DNA of 64,000 nucleotides from Variovorax sp. CF079 (GCF_900101545.1 NZ_FMZU01000006.1:186001-250000), one strand, 5' to 3'; numbered from the stretch's first letter, positions 16,183 to 25,024 are shown. Notes: generated by a model from the letters alone, not told the origin. A program made the numbers and translations.

Positions 16183-17025
16183 ATGCCTCTGCCTTCTCTG
16201 ACCCGCCGCGAACTTGGCCTCTTGTCCCTCTTCGTCCTGCTCCTGCTGCTTGCGATCGCCGGCCCGGCCCTGCCGGCGCCCGGCCTGGGCGGCGCGCCTT
16301 TCGCCGACGACCGCGGTTGGCACGGCGTGCCCTATGCGATGGACGTGCTGAGCAACCTGCCTTTCGCGGTGATCGGCGTCTGGGGGCTGCGCTGGCTGCG
16401 CTGGCTGGAACGGGCGCACGAGGAGGCGCAGGACGCCGCGCCGCTGCCCCAGGCCATGGCCCAGCCGCCGGTCAACACGCTCGACTGCGCCTGGATGTTC
16501 TTCGCGGGCCTGATCCTCATCGCCGCCGGCTCGGCCTTTTACCACCTGCAGCCCGACGGCCTGCGGCTGGCGGCGGACCGCGCCGGCATGGCGGTGGCCT
16601 TCGCCGGCCTGATCGGCTGTGCCGTCTGCGAGCGAGTCAGCGCCCGCGCCGGCTGGCCGGCCGCCTGGTTCACGCTGACCGGCGGGCTGCTGGCGGTGGC
16701 CGTCCACCAGGTGAGCGGCAACGTGCTGCCGTGGGCGCTGGTCCAGTTCGGCGGCATGGCGCTGGTGCTCGCGCTGGCACTTGCCAAGCCCCTGGACGGC
16801 GCCATCGGCCTCAGGCTCGGCTGGGTGATCTTCTTCTACGCGCTGGCCAAGTTGCTCGAGCTGTCGGACCATGCCATTTACGAAGCGACGCATCATCTGA
16901 TGTCGGGCCACAGCCTCAAGCACCTGGTCGCGGCGCTGGCGGCGCTGCCGGTGCTGCATGCGTTGCAGTCCATGGGGCGGCAGACGCTGCGGCACAATCC
17001 GGGCGCGGCCGCGGTGACGGCCTGA
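16183..17025 (+). CDS. Multi-pass membrane protein of the CREST hydrolase type (alkaline-ceramidase-like)
   Basis: The 280-residue protein is mostly membrane segments (for example LLSLFVLLLLLAIAGPALP). It carries the three motif sets of the CREST superfamily in order: Ser117-x3-His121 in GSAFYHLQP, Asp132 in LRLAADRAGM, and His243-x3-His247 in SGHSLKHLVA. In alkaline ceramidases and PAQR proteins these residues bind zinc and cleave amide or ester bonds in lipids. The ATG at 16183 follows a GGAG ribosome-binding site. It stands 21 bases before the MFS-acyltransferase gene, implying one lipid operon. The specific substrate is unknown, and many bacterial members are labelled only as hypothetical. 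Confidence 0.7.
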   Translation: MPLPSLTRRELGLLSLFVLLLLLAIAGPALPAPGLGGAPFADDRGWHGVPYAMDVLSNLPFAVIGVWGLRWLRWLERAHEEAQDAAPLPQAMAQPPVNTLDCAWMFFAGLILIAAGSAFYHLQPDGLRLAADRAGMAVAFAGLIGCAVCERVSARAGWPAAWFTLTGGLLAVAVHQVSGNVLPWALVQFGGMALVLALALAKPLDGAIGLRLGWVIFFYALAKLLELSDHAIYEATHHLMSGHSLKHLVAALAALPVLHALQSMGRQTLRHNPGAAAVTA

Positions 17026-17046
17026 GGAACCCGCCAGGGAATTCGC

Positions 17047-19008
17047 ATGACAGCACCGGTCGACGCCTCCATTGCCATCGCGCCCGAAGCGCATGCGCAC
17101 GCCAATCAATTCGCCTTGCTCGGGCAGCGGAGGTTCGGCCCGTTCTTCTGGACCCAGTTCGCTGGCGCGGCGAACGACAACCTCTTCAAGTTCGCATTCA
17201 CCGTGATGGTGACCTACCAGCTGCAGCTGGGCTGGATGCCGCCGGCCATGGCGGGATTGGCCATCGGCGCACTCTTCATCCTGCCCTTCCTGCTGTTCTC
17301 GGCGACCGCGGGGCAGCTCACCGACAAGTACGACAAGACGAAGATGATCCGCTTCGTCAAGAATCTCGAGATCGCGATCATGGCGGTGGCGGCGTGGGGC
17401 TTCATGCGTGCGGACGCCGTGGTCCTGCTGGGCTGCGTGTTCCTGATGGGGCTGCATTCCACGCTGTTCGGTCCGGTCAAGTTCGCCTACCTGCCGCAGG
17501 TGCTTGATGCGCGGGAGCTCACCGGCGGCAACGGCATGGTCGAGATGGGGACCTTCGTCGCCATCCTGCTGGGACAGGTGGCCGGGGGCCTTCTCGTGGC
17601 ATTGCCGCAGGTCGGCCACACCACGGTGGCGGTGGCTTGCGTGCTGTTGGCGCTCACGGGGCGCGCGGTGGCGCAGGCGATTCCACCCGCGCCGGCCACC
17701 GATCCGGGCCTCGTGATCAACTGGAATCCGTTCAGCGAAACCTGGCGCAATCTCAAGCTGGCGCACGGCAACCTGGTCGTGTTCCGTTCGCTCCTGGGCA
17801 TCTCGTGGATGTGGTTCTTCGGCGCCGTGTTCCTGAGCCAGTTCCCGAGCTTTGCGAAGGAGGTACTGCACGGCAACGAGCAGGTCGCCTCCCTGCTGCT
17901 GGTGGTGTTCTCGGTCGGCATCGGCATCGGCTCGCTGCTGTGCGAAACCCTGAGCCGCCGCCAGGTGGAGATCGGCCTGGTGCCGCTGGGCGCGATCGGC
18001 ATGAGCGTGTTCGCCATCGATCTCTACTTCGCCTCGCGCGCGCTGCCGCCCGCGGCGGAGATGGGGCTCGGTGCCTTCATGGCCCAGCCCGTCCATTGGC
18101 GCGTGATGGCCGACCTCGGCCTGCTGTCGCTCTTCGCGGGGCTCTACAGCGTGCCGATGTACGCGCTGATCCAGCTGCGCAGCCAGCCCACGCACCGGGC
18201 TCGGATCATCGCGGCCAACAACATCCTCAATGCCCTGTTCATGATCGGCAGCGCGGTCATCGCCGGCGCGCTGCTCAAGGCCGGCTTCACGATCCCGCAG
18301 ATCTTCTTGTTTACCGGCATCGCCAATGCGGTGGTGGCCTTCTACATCTTCATGCTGGTGCCGGAGTACCTGCTGCGCTTCGTGGCCTGGGTGCTGTCGC
18401 GCATCGTCTACCGCTTCGACGTCAAGGGCGAGGAGCACATTCCGGCCGAGGGCGCTGCCGTGCTGGTCTGCAACCACGTGAGCTTCATCGATGCGGTGCT
18501 GCTGATGGCCGCGAGCCCGCGGCCGATCCGCTTCATCATGGACCACCGCATCTTCCGCGTGCCGGTGCTCGGCTGGCTGTTCCGGTTGGCCAAGGCCATT
18601 CCGATCGCGCCGCAGAAGGAAGACCCGGCAGCCTATGAAGAAGCCTTCGCGCGCGCGATACAGGTGCTGCGCGAGGGCGATCTGCTCGCCATCTTCCCCG
18701 AGGGCGCGATCACGCGCGACGGCAGCCTGCAGCCCTTCAAGGGCGGCGTGATGAAGATCCTCGAGGCCGCGCGTGCCGAGGGCATCGATCCGCCGGTGAT
18801 CCCGATGGCGCTGACCAATCTCTGGGGCTCCTACTTCAGCCGCGTCGAGGTGCGCGACGGCGAGAACGTGGCCATGGTGCGTCCGTTCCGACGCGGCTTT
18901 TTCAGCCGGGTGGGGCTCCATGTCGGCAGTGCGATGCGCCACGCCGAGGTGCAGCCCGAGGCTTTGCAGCGGCGCGTGAGCGGGCTGCTGGAAAGCCAGC
19001 CGAGCTGA
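17047..19008 (+). CDS. Fused MFS lysophospholipid transporter and PlsC-type acyltransferase
   Basis: In this 653-residue protein, about residues 25-430 are a 12-helix MFS transporter of LplT type (FWTQFAGAANDNLFKFAFTV, then GQLTDKYDKTKMIRFVKNLE). About residues 440-640 are a glycerolipid acyltransferase with NHVSFID (the NHx4D motif, His about residue 477) and FPEG near residue 550. Related proteins import lysophospholipid across the inner membrane and re-acylate it. Many homologues carry a third acyl-ACP synthetase domain, as in Aas; this one ends after the acyltransferase, so an acyl donor must come from elsewhere. Its stop overlaps the PAP2 gene start by one base. Confidence 0.9.
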   Translation: MTAPVDASIAIAPEAHAHANQFALLGQRRFGPFFWTQFAGAANDNLFKFAFTVMVTYQLQLGWMPPAMAGLAIGALFILPFLLFSATAGQLTDKYDKTKMIRFVKNLEIAIMAVAAWGFMRADAVVLLGCVFLMGLHSTLFGPVKFAYLPQVLDARELTGGNGMVEMGTFVAILLGQVAGGLLVALPQVGHTTVAVACVLLALTGRAVAQAIPPAPATDPGLVINWNPFSETWRNLKLAHGNLVVFRSLLGISWMWFFGAVFLSQFPSFAKEVLHGNEQVASLLLVVFSVGIGIGSLLCETLSRRQVEIGLVPLGAIGMSVFAIDLYFASRALPPAAEMGLGAFMAQPVHWRVMADLGLLSLFAGLYSVPMYALIQLRSQPTHRARIIAANNILNALFMIGSAVIAGALLKAGFTIPQIFLFTGIANAVVAFYIFMLVPEYLLRFVAWVLSRIVYRFDVKGEEHIPAEGAAVLVCNHVSFIDAVLLMAASPRPIRFIMDHRIFRVPVLGWLFRLAKAIPIAPQKEDPAAYEEAFARAIQVLREGDLLAIFPEGAITRDGSLQPFKGGVMKILEAARAEGIDPPVIPMALTNLWGSYFSRVEVRDGENVAMVRPFRRGFFSRVGLHVGSAMRHAEVQPEALQRRVSGLLESQPS

Positions 19009-19661
19009 TGCTGTTCCTGCCTGACGGCTTCTGGTATTCGATCACCTGGTTCGGTGACAGCGGCTTCCTGCTGCCTGTCGCGGCCTGGATTGCCGTGTGG
19101 CTGGGCGTGCGGACGGTCACACGGCCGATCGCATGGCGCTGGCTCGCGCTGTTCGGCTCCGCCGGCGCCATGGTGGCCGCTTCGAAGATCGCCTTCATGG
19201 GCTGGGGCATCGGCAGCGCCATGCTCAACTTCACCGGCATCAGCGGGCACACCATGCTCTCGGCCAGCGTCTGGCCGGTCGCCTTCTGGCTGACCGCAGC
19301 GCATTGGGAACCGCGCGTGCGCGTCTCCGCCGCCACGCTCGGCTGGGTCTTCGCTGCGCTCATCGGGCTGTCGAGGCTGGCGATCTATGCCCATTCCAAG
19401 TCGGAGGTGGCCGCCGGATTCGCGCTGGGCGCGGCCGTCAGCGCGTTCTTCCTGTGGCAGCAACAGCACCGGCCGCCGCCGCGGCTTCATTGGATCCTGC
19501 TGCTGATCAGCATGGTCTCGCCGATGCTCTTCCTGCGCCCCGGCACTACAGCGCCCACGCACGACGCGCTCGGGGTGATCGCGGTGCGGCTGGCCGGTAC
19601 CGAGCGGCCCTTCACGCGCGACGACCTGCTGCGCCGTCGGGTGCGCCAAGGTATCGACTAG
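19008..19661 (+). CDS. PAP2-family membrane phosphatase
   Basis: This 217-residue membrane protein has PAP2-like motifs: KIAFMGWGIG for motif C1, SGH at residues 79-81 (motif C2 with the acid histidine), and SRLAIYAHSKSE (motif C3), where His129 is the predicted nucleophile. Motif C3 normally ends in Asp; here it is Glu133. PAP2 enzymes remove phosphate from phosphatidate, PGP or undecaprenyl pyrophosphate at the outer face of the inner membrane. The TGATG overlap with the acyltransferase gene indicates translational coupling, so a role in phospholipid remodelling is most likely. Confidence 0.82.
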   Translation: MLFLPDGFWYSITWFGDSGFLLPVAAWIAVWLGVRTVTRPIAWRWLALFGSAGAMVAASKIAFMGWGIGSAMLNFTGISGHTMLSASVWPVAFWLTAAHWEPRVRVSAATLGWVFAALIGLSRLAIYAHSKSEVAAGFALGAAVSAFFLWQQQHRPPPRLHWILLLISMVSPMLFLRPGTTAPTHDALGVIAVRLAGTERPFTRDDLLRRRVRQGID

Positions 19662-19764
19662 AGATACCGGAGGCGCCGCAAGGTGCCACTGGTGCAGTAA
19701 TTTGCGCCTCGCTGAGGAAGTGCGAACCATCATTCGCGCACCTTCACTACGCCGCGAGGCATTC

Positions 19765-20250
19765 ATGCAACCCTTCTCTTCCACCGTTTCCATCCAACGC
19801 GACACCCGTGCCTGGCAAGTCCAGGTCTGGATCTCCTTCGGGATGGCCGTGTTCCTCTGCGCGACCGGGCTCGGCTGGCTGCCGGGGCAGGCGCTGGACC
19901 GCGCGTTCATGGTGATGGGCTACGTGTTCTGCCTCTCGGCCGCCTTCGTGCTGGCGAAGTTCGTGCGTGACAACCAGCGCGGCACGACGCCCGGTGCCGG
20001 CGACACGCCGATGTGGAAGCTGGTCGTCTGGGGCGGCTTCTTCACCGCGATGGGCCTGACCGGCTGGGGCCTGCTGCGGATGGAGATCAGCGAGACCTAC
20101 AAGGCCTTTCTCGGCGTGAGCTGGCTGTTCCTGATCAGCTCGGCCTTCACGCTCGCCAAGACCCTGCGCGACCGCCATGAAACCGATCTCGCCGAGGCGC
20201 GCCTCCAAGGCCGCCGCGAAGCCCGCGCCGAAGCCGGCCAGGGCGAATGA
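19765..20250 (+). CDS. YiaA/YiaB-family inner-membrane protein
   Basis: The 161-residue protein contains two copies of a two-helix membrane unit (WQVQVWISFGMAVFLCATGL, and WKLVVWGGFFTAMGLTGWGL). Each is followed by a second helix and a charged turn (LAKFVRDN and LAKTLRDR), the pattern of the YiaAB domain. The C-terminus is a charged, Ala/Arg-rich tail. The family has no established biochemical function. The ATG at 19765 starts just before the first conserved block. It stands 103 bases after the lipid operon and 35 bases before a small exported protein. Confidence 0.8.
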   Translation: MQPFSSTVSIQRDTRAWQVQVWISFGMAVFLCATGLGWLPGQALDRAFMVMGYVFCLSAAFVLAKFVRDNQRGTTPGAGDTPMWKLVVWGGFFTAMGLTGWGLLRMEISETYKAFLGVSWLFLISSAFTLAKTLRDRHETDLAEARLQGRREARAEAGQGE

Positions 20251-20285
20251 AGCACTCCATACACCTCATCTTTCGAAAGCACATC

Positions 20286-20744
20286 ATGAAGAAGTCCTTC
20301 GTCACGGTACTGATGGCGGCTTGCGCCGCGATGGCGGGTGTTGCCGCCCCGCTTCACGCTCATGCACAGAGCGAAGCCTCGGCAGCGCTCTCGATGCTGC
20401 CGCTGGCCTCGGTCGTCGGCGTCGCCTCGGTGGCCGGCAGCGCGGCGAGTGCCTCGGTGGCCTTGCCCGCGGCGCTGTCGGTGGGCGGCTCGGTGCTTAC
20501 GGTGGTGGCGGTAGAGGCATCGGTCGACGGTACCGTCTACCTGCTCGAACGTGCCTCCGATGGCGCCCGGGCCAGCGTCAAGGTACTGGGCCGCGCGGCC
20601 CACGGTGCCTCGGTCATTGTCGGCACGATGGTCACGGTCAGCGTGATCGGCTCGGGCATCGTGCTGTCGGCGGCCGGCGAGGTGCTGGCCTTCGTGCCCA
20701 ACGCGGTCGGCCGCGCGCTGCTCTACAACGAGAGGCTGTCATGA
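20286..20744 (+). CDS. Small exported or membrane protein of unknown function
   Basis: The protein has 152 residues and a clear signal peptide (MKKSFVTVLMAACAAMAGVA ending near AHAQ). Two long hydrophobic Ala/Val/Ser/Gly-rich stretches follow, and the end is NAVGRALLYNERLS. I do not recognise a named family. Its stop overlaps the ATG of the DUF2145 gene in ATGA, so the two are translationally coupled. The Gly/Ala-rich segments could insert in a membrane. A function together with its two coupled neighbours is the best inference. Confidence 0.65.
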   Translation: MKKSFVTVLMAACAAMAGVAAPLHAHAQSEASAALSMLPLASVVGVASVAGSAASASVALPAALSVGGSVLTVVAVEASVDGTVYLLERASDGARASVKVLGRAAHGASVIVGTMVTVSVIGSGIVLSAAGEVLAFVPNAVGRALLYNERLS

Positions 20745-21625
20745 GGCGCGCGCCCACCAACTTCGGCCCCTACGAGATCGAGTACCGGGCCCAGGTTTCC
20801 CGCCCGCGCCGAATGCTCCGGGCCATTCTTCAGGTGTTTGCGGCGGCGGCGGCCGTGGTGCTGGCGGGGCTCTTCCTGTTTCCGCTCAACGCGCACGCCG
20901 GTCGTTCCTGTGAGCAGCAGAAGCCCGGCGCGGCGGCGGTCATGAAGGGTATGCAGCTCGCCGAGCGCACGGCACAAGGGCTCGATGCAAGCGGTGCGCG
21001 GGTCGTGCTGCTGGCGCGTGCGGGGCAAGACCTGAGCAAGTACGGCCTGCGCTACTCGCATCTGGGCCTGGCCTACAAGACAGAGGCGGGAACGTGGCGC
21101 GTGGTCCACAAGCTCAACCAGTGCGGCACGGCGGTGGCAGCCATCTATCGCCAAGGGCTGGGCGAATTCTTCCTCGATGACCTCTGGCGCCATGAAGCCG
21201 CCTGGGTGATCCCGGCGCCGGCCGTGCAGGCGCAGGTGCTGGCGGCGCTCAACGAATCGCCCGCTCGCATCACGCGGCTGCACGCCGCGCCCTACAGCAT
21301 CGTGAGCTACGTCTGGGGTCACAAGTACCAGCAGTCGAACCAATGGGCGATCGAGACGCTGGCTGCGGCGATGGAGCCCGGCACCATCCGCACCCGCGAG
21401 CAGGCGCAGGCCTGGCTGCAGTTCAAGGGCTACGAGCCCGGCGTGCTGAAGCTCGGGCCGCTCACGCGACTCGGCGGACGCGTGGGTTCGGCCAACGTGG
21501 CCTTCGACGACCATCCCAACGAGAAGCGCTTCTCCGATCGGATCGAAACGGTGACGGTCGATTCGGTGTTCGCCTGGCTGCCGCGGGCGGGGCTCGGCGC
21601 CGCGCCGGTGGTGCTGCGCCTATGA
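20741..21625 (+). CDS. DUF2145 domain exported protein
   Basis: The 294-residue protein has an N-terminal hydrophobic segment (AILQVFAAAAAVVLAGLFLF) ending at NAHAG. DUF2145 features follow: SCEQQKPGAAAVMKGMQLAE, YSHLGLAYKTEAGTWRVVHK and LNQCGTAVAAIYRQG. The conserved Cys, His and Tyr residues recall a papain- or NlpC-like layout, but that is a guess. The product should face the periplasm. It overlaps both neighbours by four bases (ATGA), making it the middle of a coupled trio. No member of this family has a proven activity that I know of. Confidence 0.75.
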   Translation: MRRAPTNFGPYEIEYRAQVSRPRRMLRAILQVFAAAAAVVLAGLFLFPLNAHAGRSCEQQKPGAAAVMKGMQLAERTAQGLDASGARVVLLARAGQDLSKYGLRYSHLGLAYKTEAGTWRVVHKLNQCGTAVAAIYRQGLGEFFLDDLWRHEAAWVIPAPAVQAQVLAALNESPARITRLHAAPYSIVSYVWGHKYQQSNQWAIETLAAAMEPGTIRTREQAQAWLQFKGYEPGVLKLGPLTRLGGRVGSANVAFDDHPNEKRFSDRIETVTVDSVFAWLPRAGLGAAPVVLRL

Positions 21626-23055
21626 GCCCGGCAAGCGGCATCCTAGTATCGCGCCGCACCCTGCTCGCCGCCGCACTGATGGGGGCCGGCCTGCTGCTGG
21701 TCTCGCCCACGGAGGTCCATAGCGGAACGCTGCACCCCGTCGAGAACGTGACGCGGCTCTACACGGTGAAAGTCGAACGTGTGGTGACTCCGCGCTCGCG
21801 CGAAGCAGTTCGCAACGCGCTTCTCGAGTGGCCCGGCCTGATCGCTGTAGGCGGCGGACGCTATTCCATGGGCGGCCAGGTTGCAGTCGCAGGTGGCCTG
21901 CACATCGACATGCGTGAAATGAATCGGCTGGTCTGGCTGCGCCCCGACACGAAGACGGTGCGTGTGGAGGCCGGCATGCGCTGGCGCGACCTGCAGGATC
22001 ACATCGACGCACATCAACTCTCGGTGCAGACCATGCAGAGCTATGCCAACTTCACCGTCGGCGGCTCCGTGTCGGTGAACGCTCATGGCCGGTATGTGGG
22101 CCATGGGCCGATCGGGCACTCTGTGCGAGCGCTGCAGCTGGTGCTGGCCGATGGCGAGATCGTCGAGGTCGATCGTCAGAAGCACCCGGAGCTTTTTCGC
22201 GCGGCCATCGGCGGCTACGGCGCCGTCGGCGTGATCACGGAGGTCGAGCTTGCACTGGACGACAACGTGCGGATCGAACGCACGGTCGAGGCACTGGCGC
22301 TGCGGGACTATCCGGCCTGGTTCGAGCGGGAAGTGCGGGCCGCAAACGGATTCCTCCTGCACAACGCTGACTTGGTCCCGCCCTTTTTCGACGAGGCATC
22401 GGCCGTGAGCTGGCGTCGCTCGGACAAGCCACTGACGGTGGCCGCACGACTGGTTCCGCGCGATCGGAGCTATCGGCTGGAACAGGGCATGGTCTGGGCA
22501 GTGACCGAGCTGCCGAACGGCGATGCGCTGCAGCGCAAATACATCCGCCCTGCGTTGCTCGATAGACCGGAGGTGGTCTGGCTGAACTACGAGGCGAGCC
22601 TGGACCTTCGTTCGCTGGAGCCAGCCAGCCGGCGAGCAACCACCTACGTGCTTCAGGAGTACTTCATTCCGACGCAGCACTTTCTCGTCTTTGCAACCGA
22701 GATGGCACGGATCATCCGAAAGCACCAGGCGAAAGTGCTCAATGTGTCGATCCGGCATTCGCCGACCGACGAGGTGTCGATGTTGGCTTGGGCACGCGAG
22801 GAAGTGTTTTCATTCGTCGTGTACTACAAGCAGCGCACCGACTCCCAAGCCTTGGAAGATGCCGGCCGCTGGACCCGCGACATGATCGACGCTGCGCTGA
22901 AGTGCGGCGGAACCTATTACCTGCCCTATCAGCTGCATGCGACCCGGGCGCAATTTGCTGCCGCCTATCCTCAGGCTGATGCGTTCCGGGCCGTGAAGCG
23001 CGCGGTAGACCCTCAAGGACGGCTGAGCAATGCGCTGTGGCAGCGATACCTTTGA
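21622..23055 (+). CDS. FAD-binding oxidoreductase with Tat-like signal (VAO/PCMH fold)
   Basis: The 477-residue protein begins with VSRRTLLAAALMGAGLLL, a twin-arginine-like signal. The FAD-binding PCMH domain follows: LIAVGGGRYSMGGQVAVAGG, FTVGGSVSVNAHGRYVGHGP and IGGYGAVGVITEVELAL. The FAD-attachment position seen as His in covalent members is Arg here, so FAD is probably non-covalent. The C-terminus ends with DPQGRLSNALWQRYL, a typical last segment of lactone or alditol oxidase relatives. Export through Tat would fit a cofactor loaded in the cytosol. The substrate is unknown. It is coupled to the DUF2145 gene through an ATGA overlap. Confidence 0.8.
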   Translation: MSPASGILVSRRTLLAAALMGAGLLLVSPTEVHSGTLHPVENVTRLYTVKVERVVTPRSREAVRNALLEWPGLIAVGGGRYSMGGQVAVAGGLHIDMREMNRLVWLRPDTKTVRVEAGMRWRDLQDHIDAHQLSVQTMQSYANFTVGGSVSVNAHGRYVGHGPIGHSVRALQLVLADGEIVEVDRQKHPELFRAAIGGYGAVGVITEVELALDDNVRIERTVEALALRDYPAWFEREVRAANGFLLHNADLVPPFFDEASAVSWRRSDKPLTVAARLVPRDRSYRLEQGMVWAVTELPNGDALQRKYIRPALLDRPEVVWLNYEASLDLRSLEPASRRATTYVLQEYFIPTQHFLVFATEMARIIRKHQAKVLNVSIRHSPTDEVSMLAWAREEVFSFVVYYKQRTDSQALEDAGRWTRDMIDAALKCGGTYYLPYQLHATRAQFAAAYPQADAFRAVKRAVDPQGRLSNALWQRYL

Positions 23056-23076
23056 ATCGAAACAGGAGCTATTGAG

Positions 23077-24162
23077 ATGAGCAAGTCCTTGCGTTTGTCC
23101 GAAAAGTGGTTTCGCCGCGGCCTCTGGGTGGTGGCGCTGGTGTTCGCGAGCTTTCTGGTCGGGCTGGGCAGCACGATCGTCGGCGATCTGCCGCAGGTCG
23201 AGCGCACGCTGACCCTCGACGATTTCATCGACAAGGCGGCGGCCGAGCCGCTTCGCGCCACGATCCGCAACGCGCAGCGCACCGAGCAGGAGTCGACACG
23301 CGAGCGCGAGCAGGCGGAGCTCGCGCTCCTGACCGCCCAGCAGACCAGCCGGGCGGCGCGCGAGACCTTCGGCAACTGGCTCGCGACGCGGCGCGCCACT
23401 GCGCAGCCCGACCAGGACACCGAGTTGATCGCGCGCACCAAGGCGCTCGATACGCTGAAGGCCAGGGAAGACGACGCCCAGAGGGCCGTGGGCGCGCAGC
23501 GCCAGATCGCGCTCGATGCGCGGCAGGCGCGCCAGAGCGCGCAGCAGAAACTCGCGCCGCTGGAAGACGAAGCGCGCAAGAAGCTCGAGGCGGAAAACCG
23601 TCGCGTCGAACTGCGCGTGTTCGGCTACCGGCTCGCGCTCACCTTGCCGCTGCTCTTGATCGCCGGCTGGCTCTTCGTGAAGAAGCGCAAGAGCACCTAC
23701 TGGCCTTTCGTGTGGGGCTTCATCTACTTCGCGCTCTTCGCCTTCTTCGTCGAGCTCGTGCCCTATCTGCCGAGCTATGGCGGCTATGTGCGCTACGTGG
23801 TCGGCATCGTGGTGACCGTGCTCGTGGGGCGCTACGCCATCATCGCGCTCAACCGCTATCTCGCGCGCCAGAAGCTGGCCGAGGCGCAGCCCGACACGGT
23901 GCGCCGCAACGAGCTGAGCTACGACACCGCGCTGGCGCGGCTCGCCAAGAGTGTGTGCCCGGGCTGCGAACGGCCGGTGGACCTGAAGAACACCGAGATC
24001 GATTTCTGCCCGCATTGCGGCATCGGCCTGTTCGATCACTGCGGCGTCTGCGAAGCGCGCAAGAGCGCGTTCTCGCGCTTCTGCCACGCCTGCGGGACCG
24101 GTGCGGCTGCCGCGGCGGCGCCGGGTATTCCGCCTCAGGTCCAGCCTGCGTCCACCACGTAG
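23077..24162 (+). CDS. Membrane protein with coiled coil and C-terminal double zinc ribbon
   Basis: The 361-residue protein has a first membrane helix (about residues 15-35) and a long charged helical stretch (about 60-180, rich in Glu, Arg, Gln and Ala) likely to form a coiled coil. Several membrane helices follow (about 185-270). The C-terminal zinc-ribbon pair begins near residue 294: CPGC, CPHC, CGVC and CHAC. I do not recognise a named function. It follows the flavoprotein by 21 bases and may belong to the same transcription unit. Its last 28 bases overlap the end of the convergent SDR gene. Confidence 0.72.
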   Translation: MSKSLRLSEKWFRRGLWVVALVFASFLVGLGSTIVGDLPQVERTLTLDDFIDKAAAEPLRATIRNAQRTEQESTREREQAELALLTAQQTSRAARETFGNWLATRRATAQPDQDTELIARTKALDTLKAREDDAQRAVGAQRQIALDARQARQSAQQKLAPLEDEARKKLEAENRRVELRVFGYRLALTLPLLLIAGWLFVKKRKSTYWPFVWGFIYFALFAFFVELVPYLPSYGGYVRYVVGIVVTVLVGRYAIIALNRYLARQKLAEAQPDTVRRNELSYDTALARLAKSVCPGCERPVDLKNTEIDFCPHCGIGLFDHCGVCEARKSAFSRFCHACGTGAAAAAAPGIPPQVQPASTT

Positions 24163-24905
24163 TCCTGCGCGGTGCACATCTTCGAATCGTCGGCCGCGAG
24201 AAAGAGCGCCATGCTGGCGATGTCCTCGGCCATCACGCGGCCCGGCAGGCACTGGGCGGCATCGATCTGGGCCTCGGATTCGGGCTTGACCCAGAGCTTC
24301 AACTGGCGCTCGGTCATCACCCAGCCCGGCACGATCGAGTTCACGCGGATGTTGGCCTTGCCGAGGTCGCGCGCCAGCGAACGCGTGAGGCCGCGCGCGG
24401 CCGCCTTGCAGGCCTGGTAGACCGGGTAGCCGGCGCCCTTGATCATCCAGCTGATCGAGCCGAAGTTGATGATCGACCCGCCGCCCTGCGCGCGCATGTC
24501 CTCGGCCACGGCCTGCGCGGCGAAGAACTGGTGCTTGAAGTTGATCGCCACCAGCCGATCGAAGTCTTCGCTCGTGACGTCGGCCATCTCGTGGCGGCGG
24601 TCGTTGGCCGCATTGTTGAGCAGCACGCGGATCGGCCCGAAGCGCGCGCGCACCGCGGCGATGGCTGCGCCAAGCGCTGCGACGTCGGTCACGTCGCACT
24701 CGTGGAACAGCACCTCGTTTTCGCCCTGCAACCGGGCGGCAAGCGCGCAGCCCGCAGCCGCATCGATGTCGCAGAAGCCCACATGCGCGCCCTGCGCATG
24801 GAAGGCGCGCACCAGGCTTTCGCCGATGCCGGTGGCGCCGCCGGAGATGAACACGCTGCGGCCGGCGAGCGATGGATAGCGGGCGGAGGGGGGCGATGCC
24901 GTCAT
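24135..24905 (-). CDS. SDR family oxidoreductase, probably a sugar dehydrogenase
   Basis: This 256-residue classical SDR has SGGATGIGESLVRAF (TGxxxGIG cofactor motif), LLNNAAND (NNAxx), SISW for the catalytic Ser, YPVYQACK (YxxxK), and an IVPGWVMTERQ segment after it. The acidic residue after strand 2 (CDIDAA) favours NAD over NADP. It is divergent from an aldose 1-epimerase with 119 bases between, which suggests oxidation of an aldose such as arabinose, xylose or galactose. The ATG at 24905 was chosen because it directly precedes the Rossmann strand. Confidence 0.85.
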   Translation of the reverse strand: MTASPPSARYPSLAGRSVFISGGATGIGESLVRAFHAQGAHVGFCDIDAAAGCALAARLQGENEVLFHECDVTDVAALGAAIAAVRARFGPIRVLLNNAANDRRHEMADVTSEDFDRLVAINFKHQFFAAQAVAEDMRAQGGGSIINFGSISWMIKGAGYPVYQACKAAARGLTRSLARDLGKANIRVNSIVPGWVMTERQLKLWVKPESEAQIDAAQCLPGRVMAEDIASMALFLAADDSKMCTAQDYVVDAGWT

Positions 24906-25024
24906 GAGGAGGATCCGTGCAGGAACGAAGTGCCAGTTGCGATTCTCCACGCCAACGATGGTGCGTGTCACCCGGGTGGCCGAGAATGCCGCGTTCGCAT
25001 CAACGATCGAAGGCACGCACTCCC

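Noticed and set aside
16063-18942. Long minus-strand open frame continuing upstream of the XRE gene
   Set aside because: Only the last 245 codons (start 16062) encode a recognisable protein. The rest is antisense to the CREST and MFS-acyltransferase genes and is His/Arg/Glu-rich shadow.
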